The notes under the pieces: model-generated
Told to the model about the DNA's origin: nothing
Seen by the model: only the letters and a program-made list of their open reading frames with translations
Databases searched by the model: none
Program-made: the position numbers and the translations under genes
From: Microbacterium lacticum
Lineage (GTDB): Bacteria > Actinomycetota > Actinomycetes > Actinomycetales > Microbacteriaceae
Direction of reading: 5' to 3'
DNA: 64,000 nucleotides
Assembly (NCBI RefSeq): GCF_006716815.1
Contig: NZ_VFPS01000005.1
Location: forward strand, 1-64,000
Shown: positions 9,703-17,724 of the stretch, piece after piece
How positions within the stretch are numbered: position 1 is the stretch's first letter
Layout of the letters: each line of letters begins with the position of its first letter

Positions 9703-10683
9703 CTAGAGCACGGAGGTGAGCGGGTAGCCGACGCCGCGGACGGTCTCGATGTAGCGCGGGTTGGTGGGCTCGTCGCCGAGCTTGCGGCGGAGGTTCGTCA
9801 TATGCGCCTCGATGGCGCGCTTGTCGGCGTCGCCGACGAAGTAGGTGGTGACGTACGACTCGCCGCGCAGCACGAGGGCGAGGTCGGCCTTGCTGCGGAC
9901 GCGCCGCTTCGACTCGAGGAGCGCGGCGAGCAGGTCGAACTCGGTGCGGGTGAGGTCGATTTCGCGGTCGCCGATGCGGGCGATGCGCATGTCGGGCTCG
10001 AGGGCGAGGTCGCGGTGGGTGAGCCACGACTCGGCGAGGGATGCCTCGCGGAGCTGACTGCCCAGCACGATGAGCTCCTCGGCGTCGTCGGCTTCGGCGC
10101 CCGTGCCACGGGCGATGGCGTCGGCCGCGGCGGCGGCGATGGCCACCACGGAGACGGTGCCGGTCTGCGCCCCGGCTCCGGCGCGCGTCGGGAACGACGG
10201 CCCCACGGCATCCTGTTTCGGCGCGGTCGACCCGGTGCCGCCGTAGCCGCCCGCGGTGTCGGATGCTGCTCCCGCGCCGCCGGCGCCGCTGCGCGGCCGG
10301 CGGAGCATCGCCTCGATCCGGGCGCGCAGCTCGCGGGGGCGGAAGGGCTTGGCGATGAAGTCGTCGGCGCCGGCGGCGAGGCCCATGACGACGTCGGTCT
10401 CCTCGGTCTGGCCGGTGAGCATGATGATGTAGGTGCTGCTGCGGGCGCGGATGCGGCGGGCCGCCTCGTAGCCGTCGATGCCCGGCAGGTTGACGTCGAG
10501 GGTGGTGACGAGCGGCTGGTAGGTCTCGACGGCGCGCACGCCGTCGATGCCGTTGCCGACCGAGATGGTCGAGAAGCCGGCCGCCTCGAGCACGTCGGCG
10601 AGCATGTGGCGCACATCGGCGTCGTCTTCGATGACGACCGCGGTCTTCTCGCCGTCCCCCTGAGTCATGCCTTCTCCCGTCAT
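9703..10683 (-). CDS. OmpR-family response regulator (paralogue 2)
   Basis: Two-component transcription factor of about 326 aa. Receiver: VVIEDDADVR, phospho-acceptor Asp in TTLDVNLPG, Lys in AKPF. An unusually long linker of roughly 110 residues rich in Gly, Ala and Thr precedes the winged helix, which ends AHMTNLRRKLGD and VGYPLTSVL. Three in-frame ATG codons (10698, 10683, 10668) sit in a 15-bp tandem repeat; the last two each carry their own GGAGAAGG ribosome site, so 10683 or 10668 is the likely start. The gene lies 1 nt downstream of the cellulase stop and is probably co-transcribed with it. Confidence 0.85.
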   Translation of the reverse strand: MTGEGMTQGDGEKTAVVIEDDADVRHMLADVLEAAGFSTISVGNGIDGVRAVETYQPLVTTLDVNLPGIDGYEAARRIRARSSTYIIMLTGQTEETDVVMGLAAGADDFIAKPFRPRELRARIEAMLRRPRSGAGGAGAASDTAGGYGGTGSTAPKQDAVGPSFPTRAGAGAQTGTVSVVAIAAAAADAIARGTGAEADDAEELIVLGSQLREASLAESWLTHRDLALEPDMRIARIGDREIDLTRTEFDLLAALLESKRRVRSKADLALVLRGESYVTTYFVGDADKRAIEAHMTNLRRKLGDEPTNPRYIETVRGVGYPLTSVL

Positions 10684-10700
10684 GCCTTCTCCCGTCATGC
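10665..10700 (-). repeat. 15-bp tandem repeat carrying Shine-Dalgarno plus start codon
   Basis: Two perfect copies of TCATGCCTTCTCCCG (plus strand) and a partial third. Read on the coding strand, each copy supplies GGAGAAGG, one spacer base and ATG, so the initiation region of response regulator 2 is duplicated in frame (peptide MTGEGMTGEGMTQ). Confidence 0.85.
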
Positions 10701-11806
10701 TACCGACGTGCGGCGCGGGTCAGTTCGACGGCGGCGTCGGGCCACCACTGACCGGCGGCCGGGCCGCCGTTGCACGGGCCGTCGCTCTCGCCGGGAGGCT
10801 TGATCCAGAGGTTCGTGTCGACGACGCCGTCGCCGAGGGTGGCGGATGCCTCGCCGACGAGCCGTCCCGGCGGGTTGCACCACTCGCCGTTCGATCCGGC
10901 CCCGCTGCGGGAGGTGTCGATGAGGGCGTGTGCGTGGTCGGCGCCCGTGCCGCCGGCGACGAGGGCGTCCGCGACGGCGTGGGCGTAGTCGAACTCGTCG
11001 GCGGCGGCGTTGAAGTTCGAGACGTTGGTGCTGAAGCCGCGCACGCCGTCGAGTCCGACGGCGGCGAGCAGCCGTGTCTGCTCGGTGGCGGGGTGCCAGC
11101 TCGAGTGGCCGCCGTCGAGGTAGATCCAGGTGCCGGGGCGCTGGAGGGCGTCGATCGCGCTCCGCAGCTGCGGCACGCGGGCGTCGAGGTTGCCGCATTC
11201 GGTGGCGAGGGCGAGGCTGTCGGGCTCGATCACGATGACGGCGGGAACGTCGGGTGCCGCGGTGAGTGCGGCGGCGATCTCGTCGACCCAGACGGGGTAG
11301 TCGGCGACGTCGAGTCCGCCGGCGGAGTGGTTGCCGCAGTCGCGTTCGGGCAATCCATAGACGACGAGGGCGAGGGTGGCGTGCTGCGCGCGGGCTTCGG
11401 CGGCGAGGGCGGTGACGCGATCGCCGGCCGAGCCGATGGGGTCGCGTTCGGGGGTGAGCCAGTACGCGGTGGGCTGGGCGGCGAGGTAGTCGGCGGCCGC
11501 GAGCGCGGTGCCGGTGGCCGTGGTGGATGCCTGTGCCGCGCCCGACTCGTCGAGCACGTTGAACGTGGTGCCGACGGCGGGCGCGGCGGGCGCGGCGCTG
11601 CCGAAGAGTCCGGCGAGGGCCGCGGCTCCGACGGCGGCTCCGCCGACCACGGCGAGGACGGCGATGGAGGCGACGGTCCAGGTGATGCGGCGCCGACGGC
11701 GCGTGCGTGCCGTCGGCGGCGTCTTCATCTTCGTCGTCGAGGTGGCCGTGCGCGCGCTCTCGCCCTCAGCGCCCATGCGGGCGCCGGGGGAGCGCGGATC
11801 GGTCAC
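10700..11806 (-). CDS. glycoside hydrolase family 6 cellulase, membrane-anchored or secreted
   Basis: 368-aa inverting beta-1,4-glucanase. A basic run (RRRRR) and a hydrophobic segment at about residues 35-63 form a signal anchor. GH6 blocks in order: YWLTPERDP, VVYGLPERDCGN (catalytic acid Asp region), VIVIEPDSLA, YLDGGHSSWHPA, STNVSNF, DTSRSGAG, GEWCNPPGR and WIKPPGESDG (second carboxylate region). GTG 11806 is chosen because a TAGAGT box lies exactly 7 nt upstream; ATG 11776 is the alternative. A GH6 enzyme beside a GT2 synthase recalls polymer-trimming cellulases of exopolysaccharide loci such as cslA/cslZ of Streptomyces (established pattern; link here inferred). Confidence 0.88.
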   Translation of the reverse strand: MTDPRSPGARMGAEGESARTATSTTKMKTPPTARTRRRRRITWTVASIAVLAVVGGAAVGAAALAGLFGSAAPAAPAVGTTFNVLDESGAAQASTTATGTALAAADYLAAQPTAYWLTPERDPIGSAGDRVTALAAEARAQHATLALVVYGLPERDCGNHSAGGLDVADYPVWVDEIAAALTAAPDVPAVIVIEPDSLALATECGNLDARVPQLRSAIDALQRPGTWIYLDGGHSSWHPATEQTRLLAAVGLDGVRGFSTNVSNFNAAADEFDYAHAVADALVAGGTGADHAHALIDTSRSGAGSNGEWCNPPGRLVGEASATLGDGVVDTNLWIKPPGESDGPCNGGPAAGQWWPDAAVELTRAARR

Positions 11807-11813
11807 GCGACCG

Positions 11814-11819
11814 ACTCTA
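11814..11819 (-). promoter_or_regulatory. -10 box for a leaderless GH6 cellulase transcript
   Basis: TAGAGT on the minus strand, 7 nt before GTG 11806. It supports this GTG over the upstream open frame. Confidence 0.5.
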
Positions 11820-11909
11820 TCCGCGGGCACGCGTGGGCGGCACCGCCCGTTAGGTGGTAGCGCGACGCGACAGCGCTCGCCGTCCGTGGAGCGTTCGTGC
11901 GACATTCGG

Positions 11910-12487
11910 CTACGCGGTGAGGGTGTATCGGCGCCGCCCGCCGGGGCGCGGAGTGCGGGATCGATCGATCCAGGGCGGTGGGATGAGCCACACCAGGGCG
12001 TCGACTCCGACCCCGTCGATCGTGATCTCCCACCCCTCGTCGTGGAGGCGATGGTGGCAGGCGGTGCACAGCAGCGCCCCGTTGGTGAGGTCGTGGTTCC
12101 GCCGTGACTCCACCACTCGAGGTGATGGACTTCGGTCCACGCGACCGGTGCACCGCAGCAGGCGCATCCGCCGTCGCGCTCGGCCAGGGCGCGGCGCTGG
12201 GCGCGGGTGCCTCGCGAACCTGCACGAGCCTGATCGCTTCGCCGACGCTCGAGCCGGTGGTCGCCTGGATGAGCGCGACGGGGGAGCGGAACCCCTGCTT
12301 CTTGGCGATCGAGTCTTTGCCGAGTTCGACGCGCGACTGCCGGGCGATCTCGCTCGCGACCGAGGCGAACGCCGCATCGACGTGTCGCTTCAGCGCACCG
12401 AAGGCGGCGTTCACCGCGATGAGCTCACTCGGCGTGAGCGCCGCGGCGGGGCGCTCCGCGACCCGTGCCTCACGGATCGAGCCCGCT
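11910..12487 (-). pseudogene. relic of a DUF222/13E12-type HNH endonuclease
   Basis: Two conserved pieces of the family are fused by a large internal deletion. N-terminal piece: ALTPSELIAVNAAFGALKRH through GEAIRLVQVREAP. C-terminal piece: RAQRRALAERDGGCACCGAP, VHHLEWWSHGG, then LTNGALLCTACHHRLHDEGW. The pieces are out of frame at the deletion point near 12205, and a second frame shift falls near 12100 inside the HNH core. The start is missing: the reading frame runs back into the 3' end of the upstream hydrolase gene. A complete member of the same broad family is at 58931-60364. Confidence 0.75.
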
Positions 12488-13072
12488 CTCTTCGCCGGAG
12501 AGCGCCTCGATGAGCGCCACAGCGCGGGGCCAGTACCGGGCGTAGTGGTCGGGATCCTGGTTGATCTGCGTGCGGTGCGCGACGAGAGTCGGTGCGAGGG
12601 TGTCACGGTCGGGCGCGCGCATGATCATCGCGCGGTAGAAGAGCGTCGCAGATATATAGGGGTCGAGCCGTTCTGCCCGGCTGCCCCAGCCGTCCTGCTG
12701 TTGGAAGAGTCCGATCGAGGTCGTCGGCGTCCCGTCGGGGTTGGTGACTCCGCTCGTCTCCCCGTCGCCATGGTCGATGTTCCGCAGCGACGACTCGCCC
12801 ATCGCGGTCATGATCCCGATCGCCTGGTCGCGCACCGACAGGCCGAGGTCGCGCGCGGCGCGCATGATCGTCGCGGCGTTGTCGCGCTGCTCCTGGTCGT
12901 AGTCGGCGACGACCGGCGGTGAGCTGAGTGGAGCGAGCGAGCGGATGCCCGAGAACGCCCCCAGGGCGGATGCCACGATCAGTCCCGCAGCGAGCAGAGG
13001 CATCCCGGCGATCGCGATGACCGTCCAGACGCGATCGCGTCTCCTGGGTGGCGTGCGCACCATAGAGGGCAT
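12470..13072 (-). CDS. SLT-like peptidoglycan hydrolase, membrane-anchored
   Basis: 200-aa extracytoplasmic protein with one N-terminal membrane segment (WTVIAIAGMPLLAAGLIVAS). The rest matches the lytic-transglycosylase-like family common in Micrococcales: RDQAIGIMTAMGESSLRNID supplies the catalytic Glu in GESSL, then SIGLFQQQDGWGS, LDPYISATLFYRAM and THRTQIN-type sequence as AHRTQIN. It probably cleaves peptidoglycan glycan strands. It overlaps the 5' edge of the HNH relic, and its own 3' end is intact. No clear ribosome site precedes ATG 13072. Confidence 0.7.
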   Translation of the reverse strand: MPSMVRTPPRRRDRVWTVIAIAGMPLLAAGLIVASALGAFSGIRSLAPLSSPPVVADYDQEQRDNAATIMRAARDLGLSVRDQAIGIMTAMGESSLRNIDHGDGETSGVTNPDGTPTTSIGLFQQQDGWGSRAERLDPYISATLFYRAMIMRAPDRDTLAPTLVAHRTQINQDPDHYARYWPRAVALIEALSGEESGLDP

Positions 13073-13135
13073 CGTCGCACGGCGGGCTGAACGGATGCCG
13101 GGGCGCGCGCAGCGATCGGCGGTGACGCGCGGCGG

Positions 13136-13729
13136 TCAGCGTGTGGCGAGTGACACCACTCGGGCGACCTGATCGAGCCCGGGGCTCATCTGAGCTGCGG
13201 ACAACTGATAGGTCGCCCACGGGCGGCGATAGGGGTCGACGACGTCGTCGTCGGCGGGGTCGTCGGGCGGAGCGCTCAGCCCCCGCCTGGCCGCGACGAT
13301 CGCCACCGCCGCCCGCACGCGTGCTGCCGCGTCCGGTCCCGCGGATGCGACAGCGCTGACGATGTCGGCGTCCGGAATTCCGGTCGCGAGTCGGGCGAAC
13401 TCGCGAACGGTGAAGGACGAGCGCAGTCGCGCCGGGGCCAGCTGGGCGACTCGTCCTCGGTGCTCCCGGCTCATCGCGAGGATCAGGTCGGGCGAGTCGA
13501 GGTGGGCCGCCGTGAGGTAGCGGGACCGATGCGCGCTCGCCGCCCCGGCGTCGGCGCCCATGGCCACGACAAGGCGCTGCGCCTCCGGCGTCATCGGCGC
13601 CGCATCCAGTCCCTGGGTGCCCGCGCTGTGCACGCGCCCGCCCAGCTGTTCGAGGGTGCCGCGCAACACCACTTCCGCCAGCGGCGACCGGCAGATGTTT
13701 CCCGTGCACACGACGAGGATCTCGAACAT
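13136..13729 (-). CDS. low-molecular-weight protein tyrosine phosphatase
   Basis: 197-aa cytoplasmic phosphatase. The P-loop [10 protein letters not shown] near the N-terminus has nucleophile Cys8 and Arg14 (CX5R), followed by SAGTQ and LAMSREHR. The C-terminal [10 protein letters not shown] carries the general-acid Asp in a slightly unusual context (family usually DPxxxP). The substrate is unknown; relatives act on tyrosine kinases of polysaccharide export or on arginine phosphate. ATG 13729 is fixed by the P-loop position, and a TACGCT box lies 6 nt upstream, suggesting a leaderless mRNA. Confidence 0.88.
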   Translation of the reverse strand: MFEILVVCTGNICRSPLAEVVLRGTLEQLGGRVHSAGTQGLDAAPMTPEAQRLVVAMGADAGAASAHRSRYLTAAHLDSPDLILAMSREHRGRVAQLAPARLRSSFTVREFARLATGIPDADIVSAVASAGPDAAARVRAAVAIVAARRGLSAPPDDPADDDVVDPYRRPWATYQLSAAQMSPGLDQVARVVSLATR

Positions 13730-13830
13730 GCCGTCAGCGTATCGAGCGCACCGGGCGTGACCGGCGGCGCGGGCGGAAAACGCGGCGGCGCGGCGATGGC
13801 GGCGCGGAGCGCGACCCGATAGGGTTTGAG

Positions 13831-14022
13831 GTGTTGCGGATCCCGACCGCGACACGCTCGGACCTCGGCCGAAAGGTCGGTGTCGGCACGACGGCTGTGC
13901 CGTCGCGCACGCAGGCCCCCGGCTGTGTCCCCACACAACCGGCTCGGTGTTCGCCGACCCCCGCGTGCGAACACCCGCCGGGAGGCCGAGTCTCGAATCT
14001 CGGCCTCCCGGTCTTTCTCTCT
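13831..14022 (+). ncRNA. candidate structured small RNA with C-rich loops (6C-like)
   Basis: No protein fits this stretch. TAGGGT at 13820-13825 predicts transcription from about 13832. Then come hairpins at 13889-13905 (7-bp stem CGACGGC), 13919-13942 (CCGG stem with CCCC loop), 13947-13974 (8-bp stem GTGTTCGC with CCCCC in the loop) and a perfect 13-bp terminator stem at 13978-14011 followed by TCTTTCTCTCT. The C-rich loops plus a terminator resemble the actinobacterial 6C RNA, but the runs here have five C at most, so the family assignment is tentative. Confidence 0.5.
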
Positions 14023-14057
14023 GCGCCGCACGCCCCATGGGCCCCGACGCGGCCGGT

Positions 14058-14086
14058 TTGGCCGAGGCGTCCACATGGCGTAGACT
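14058..14086 (+). promoter_or_regulatory. promoter of rplM-rpsI
   Basis: TTGGCC (14058-14063), 17 nt, TAGACT (14081-14086). Transcription would start near 14093, leaving a leader of about 137 nt before rplM. No L13-binding structure was identified in that leader. Confidence 0.6.
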
Positions 14087-14229
14087 CGACGTTTGGTGTC
14101 CGTGCTGCCTGCGGCCGGCGCCACGAACGTGAGCCCTCCACTGGCGTGTTCCCTCCGATCACCGGAACGGAACCACCCCGGAGTGGGATTCACGAACCTC
14201 TCCGTTCGAATCAAGAAAGCAGCACTACT

Positions 14230-14676
14230 GTGACGCGCACCTACACCCCCAAGGCCGGTGAAGTGACCCGTGAGTGGGTCGTCATCGACGCGACCGACGT
14301 CGTTCTCGGACGCCTCGCCTCGCACGCCGCCGCGATCCTCCGCGGCAAGAACAAGCCCACCTTCGCCAACCACATCGACACCGGTGACTTCGTCGTCGTC
14401 ATCAACGCCGACAAGGTCGCGCTGACGGGTCAGAAGCTCCAGAAGAAGATGGCCTACCGTCACTCGGGCTACCCGGGCGGCCTCACGGCGACCTCCTACG
14501 CGGAGCTGCTCGAGAAGAACCCGGTCCGCGCCGTCGAGAAGGCGATCCGCGGCATGCTCCCCAAGAACAGCCTGGGTCGCCAGCAGCTGTCGAAGCTGAA
14601 GGTCTACGTCGGTGCCGAGCACCCGCACGCGGCTCAGCAGCCCACTCCCTACACCTTCGACCAGGTCGCCCAGTAA
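14230..14676 (+). CDS. rplM: 50S ribosomal protein L13
   Basis: 148 aa, the standard length. [40 protein letters not shown] and [13 protein letters not shown] are characteristic L13 blocks. Start is GTG, set by the N-terminal TRTYTPKAG sequence; AAGAAAG lies 10 nt upstream. First gene of the rplM-rpsI-glmM run, with rpsI 26 nt downstream. Confidence 0.97.
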   Translation: MTRTYTPKAGEVTREWVVIDATDVVLGRLASHAAAILRGKNKPTFANHIDTGDFVVVINADKVALTGQKLQKKMAYRHSGYPGGLTATSYAELLEKNPVRAVEKAIRGMLPKNSLGRQQLSKLKVYVGAEHPHAAQQPTPYTFDQVAQ

Positions 14677-14702
14677 GCGCCGCCGACCACAAGGAACAGA
14701 TC

Positions 14703-15188
14703 ATGGCGAACATCGCTGACTCCATCGAAGAGACCCCCGAGTCCTACACCACCGAGACCGCGGCTGCTCCGGCCGCCGCCGCCCCGCGCCCCGTCCTCTC
14801 GGTGCCCGGTTCGGCTGTCGGTCGCCGCAAGCAGGCCATCGCCCGCGTGCGCCTCATTCCCGGCTCCGGCACCATCACGGTCAATGGCCGCGAGTTCGAG
14901 GACTACTTCCCGAACAAGCTGCACCAGCAGCTGATCACCGACCCCTTCACCCTGCTCGACCTCACGGGTGCGTACGACGTCATCGTCCGCATCTCGGGCG
15001 GCGGCCCCTCGGGCCAGGCCGGCGCGCTGCGCCTCGGCATCGCCCGCGCCCTCAACGAGATCGATGCCGAGAACAACCGTCCGGCCCTCAAGAAGGCCGG
15101 CTTCCTCTCGCGCGACGCCCGCGTCATCGAGCGCAAGAAGGCTGGTCTCAAGAAGGCCCGCAAGGCTCCGCAGTACTCGAAGCGCTAA
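14703..15188 (+). CDS. rpsI: 30S ribosomal protein S9
   Basis: 161 aa. The S9 core begins at [13 protein letters not shown] and ends RKAPQYSKR, the universally conserved C-terminus that reaches the P-site t[23 protein letters not shown] is the central block. About 40 residues of Ala/Pro-rich, low-complexity sequence precede the core, as often in Actinobacteria. glmM starts 5 nt after the stop. Confidence 0.97.
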   Translation: MANIADSIEETPESYTTETAAAPAAAAPRPVLSVPGSAVGRRKQAIARVRLIPGSGTITVNGREFEDYFPNKLHQQLITDPFTLLDLTGAYDVIVRISGGGPSGQAGALRLGIARALNEIDAENNRPALKKAGFLSRDARVIERKKAGLKKARKAPQYSKR

Positions 15189-15193
15189 ATCCT

Positions 15194-16537
15194 ATGGCGC
15201 TGTTCGGGACGGACGGTGTGCGGGGGCTCGCGAACGGCACCCTCACCGCCGACCTGGCACTCACCCTGGCCCAGGCGACCGCTGTCGTCCTGGGCCAGGG
15301 GCGCATCGCCTCGGCCCGCAAGGCCGCCGGCAAACGCCTCACCGCGGTGGTCGCGCGCGACCCGCGCATCTCGGGGCAGTTCCTCTCCGCCGCCGTCGAG
15401 GCGGGCCTCGCCTCGTCGGGCGTCGACGTGCTCGAGGCGGGCACCCTCCCCACTCCGGCGACGGCCTTCCTCATCGACGACATCGACGCCGACTTCGGCG
15501 TGATGATCTCGGCCTCGCACAACCCCGCGCCCGACAACGGCATCAAGATCTTCGCCCGCGGGGGAGTGAAGCTGCCCGACATCGTCGAGCAGCGCATCGA
15601 AGAGGCCATGACCGGCCCCAAGCTCCAGCCCACCGGCGGTGACGTGGGGCGCGTGACGCGATTCTCGGATGCCGAGGACCGCTACGTCATGCATCTTCTG
15701 GCCTCTCTGCCGCACCGCCTCGACGGGCTCCACGTCGTCGTCGACTGCGCGCACGGCGCGGCCTCGGGCGTCTCGCCCGAGACGTTCCGCAACGCCGGCG
15801 CGAAGGTGACCGTGATCGGCGCCGACCCCGACGGCATCAACATCAACGACGGCGTGGGCTCGACCCACCTCGACAAGCTCGCCGCCGAGGTCGTGCGCAC
15901 CGGCGCCGACGTCGGCATCGCGCACGACGGCGACGCCGACCGCTGCCTCGCCGTCGACGCCGACGGCACCATCGTCGACGGCGACCAGATCATGGCGATC
16001 CTCGCCCTCTCGATGAAGGAGCGCGGCGTGCTCCGCGGCGACACGCTCGTCACGACGGTCATGAGCAACCTGGGCCTGCACCGCGCGATGGCCGCGAACG
16101 GCATCCGCGTCGAGACGACCGCGGTCGGCGATCGGTACGTGCTCGAGCGCATGAACGAGGGCGGCTACTCCCTCGGCGGCGAGCAGAGCGGCCACGTGAT
16201 CATGAGCCGCTTCGCCACGACCGGCGACGGCGTGCTCACCGGACTGCACCTGTGCGCCGAGATGGCGCGCACCGGCAAGACGCTCGCGCAGCTGGCATCC
16301 GTCATGACCGTCTTCCCTCAGGTGCTCGTCAACGTCCGCGGCGTGGAGCGCACCCGCGCGGCCGACGCCGACGTCGTCGCCGCCGTCGAGGTGGCCGAGC
16401 GCGCCCTCGGCGACAGCGGACGGGTGCTCCTGCGCCCCTCGGGCACCGAGCAGATGGTGCGCGTGATGGTCGAGGCGGCGTCGGAGGCGGATGCACGGCG
16501 CATCGCCGACGAGCTCGCCGACATCGTGCGCGGCTGA
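15194..16537 (+). CDS. glmM: phosphoglucosamine mutase
   Basis: Interconverts glucosamine-6-phosphate and glucosamine-1-phosphate, the second step towards UDP-GlcNAc for peptidoglycan. 447 aa, standard length. FGTDGVRG at the N-terminus, catalytic phospho-Ser loop [12 protein letters not shown], metal site [11 protein letters not shown], sugar-binding GGEQSGH and phosphate-binding [14 protein letters not shown] are all intact. Lies directly behind rpsI; glmS, the preceding enzyme, is 2.3 kb downstream in its own unit. Confidence 0.97.
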   Translation: MALFGTDGVRGLANGTLTADLALTLAQATAVVLGQGRIASARKAAGKRLTAVVARDPRISGQFLSAAVEAGLASSGVDVLEAGTLPTPATAFLIDDIDADFGVMISASHNPAPDNGIKIFARGGVKLPDIVEQRIEEAMTGPKLQPTGGDVGRVTRFSDAEDRYVMHLLASLPHRLDGLHVVVDCAHGAASGVSPETFRNAGAKVTVIGADPDGININDGVGSTHLDKLAAEVVRTGADVGIAHDGDADRCLAVDADGTIVDGDQIMAILALSMKERGVLRGDTLVTTVMSNLGLHRAMAANGIRVETTAVGDRYVLERMNEGGYSLGGEQSGHVIMSRFATTGDGVLTGLHLCAEMARTGKTLAQLASVMTVFPQVLVNVRGVERTRAADADVVAAVEVAERALGDSGRVLLRPSGTEQMVRVMVEAASEADARRIADELADIVRG

Positions 16538-16592
16538 CGGATTCGGGTTCGCTTGCGGTCCGCATCCGGCGGGCGGTCCGCTCGGTGCGGCT

Positions 16593-17537
16593 TCAGCCGG
16601 CGGGCTCCGACCAGCTGAGCGACTCGATGTAGCGCAGCAACACGCCTTCGCGAAGCGCCCACGGACTCACTTCGAGCTCCTCGACGCCGAGCGCGGTCAT
16701 GGCGGTGTGCAGCACCACGGCCGCCGCGACGATCTGGAAGGTGCGGTCGGGCGTGATGCCGGGAAGCTCCTGCCGGGCCGAGGCGGGAAGGCGCGCGAGC
16801 CGCGGGATCCACGAGCCGAGCGCCGTGCGCGGCAGCAGCATCCGCTCGCTGCCCGACCACCCCGCCGCCGGGTATCCGGCGAGCTTCGCGAGCGAGCGGG
16901 TCGCCTTCGACGACCCGACGACGTGGTTCGGCTTCGGCTGCGCGGCCATGAGCGCGGCGATCGGGGCGAGCGTGACGGCGGCGTGGGCGCGCAGGCGTTC
17001 GACGGCCTCCTCGCCCGGCGGGTCGTTCGGGAGGAACTCGACGGTCGCGCGGCCGGCGCCCAGCGGCACGGATGCCGCGACCTCGGGCAGCTCGTCGGCG
17101 CCGGCGGCGAGTTCGAGCGATCCACCGCCGATGTCGAACAGCAGGATCTGCCCCGCCGACCACCCGAACCACCGGCGGACGGCGAGGAACGTGAAGCGCG
17201 CCTCGCTCTCGCCCCCGAGCACCTGCAGGTCCTGGCCGAGCGCCTCCTCGATGCGGGCGATCACCTCGGCGCCGTTCGTCGCGTCGCGGACGGCGCTCGT
17301 GGCCGTCGCGAGCAGCTCCGACACGTTCTCACGCTCGGCGACGACGCGCGCTTCGGCGACGGCCGAGACCAGGGCATCCACACCCTCCTCGCTGATCGAG
17401 CCGTCGGGTTCGAGGTAGCGCATGAGGCGGAGCACCGTGCGGGTGCTGCTCGTGGCGAGCGGCCGGCCGCCGGGGTGCACATCGGCGACCAGCAGGTGAA
17501 CCGTGTTCGAGCCGATGTCGAGTACTCCGAGGCGCAT
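16593..17537 (-). CDS. Ppx/GppA-family phosphatase
   Basis: 314-aa ASKHA-fold phosphatase acting on exopolyphosphate and/or pppGpp. VLDIGSNTVHLLV (phosphate 1 loop), ATATSAVRDATNG, LLFDIGGGSLELA (phosphate 2 loop) and SPWALREGVLLRYI at the end identify the family. ATG 17537 is set by the conserved first residues and by a TACGCT box 6 nt upstream. Only the short form is present: no HD domain, so substrate preference cannot be told from sequence. Divergent from coaA across a tandem-repeat region. Confidence 0.88.
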   Translation of the reverse strand: MRLGVLDIGSNTVHLLVADVHPGGRPLATSSTRTVLRLMRYLEPDGSISEEGVDALVSAVAEARVVAERENVSELLATATSAVRDATNGAEVIARIEEALGQDLQVLGGESEARFTFLAVRRWFGWSAGQILLFDIGGGSLELAAGADELPEVAASVPLGAGRATVEFLPNDPPGEEAVERLRAHAAVTLAPIAALMAAQPKPNHVVGSSKATRSLAKLAGYPAAGWSGSERMLLPRTALGSWIPRLARLPASARQELPGITPDRTFQIVAAAVVLHTAMTALGVEELEVSPWALREGVLLRYIESLSWSEPAG

Positions 17538-17616
17538 GCGGCCAGCGTAGCGGCGGGCGGGGTGGGCGCCGCGCGCCTGCCACGTGGGGTGACGGTGCGG
17601 GCGGGGTGCGCGCCGC

Positions 17617-17710
17617 GTGCGCGCCGGTGCGTGCGTGAAGGTGCGCGCCGGTGCGTGACGGTGCGCGCCGGTGCGTGACGGTGCGCGCCGGTGCGTGACG
17701 GTGCGCGCCG
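17617..17710. repeat. 20-bp tandem repeat array in the coaA upstream region
   Basis: Three perfect copies of GTGCGTGACGGTGCGCGCCG at 17651-17710, preceded by a half unit (17641-17650) and a degenerate copy (17617-17640). The array ends 1 nt before the -10 box of coaA and so occupies the whole -35 region. It is perfect and spacer-free, so not CRISPR. Confidence 0.9.
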
Positions 17711-17711
17711 G

Positions 17712-17717
17712 TAGAGT
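17712..17717 (+). promoter_or_regulatory. -10 box for leaderless coaA
   Basis: TAGAGT, 7 nt before the ATG of coaA. The tandem array lies immediately upstream, so copy-number change could alter the promoter. Confidence 0.55.
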
Positions 17718-17724
17718 GGGCGCG

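Noticed and set aside
17641-17710. Regular 20-bp repeats considered as a CRISPR array
   Set aside because: Copies are directly adjacent with no spacers and no cas genes lie nearby.
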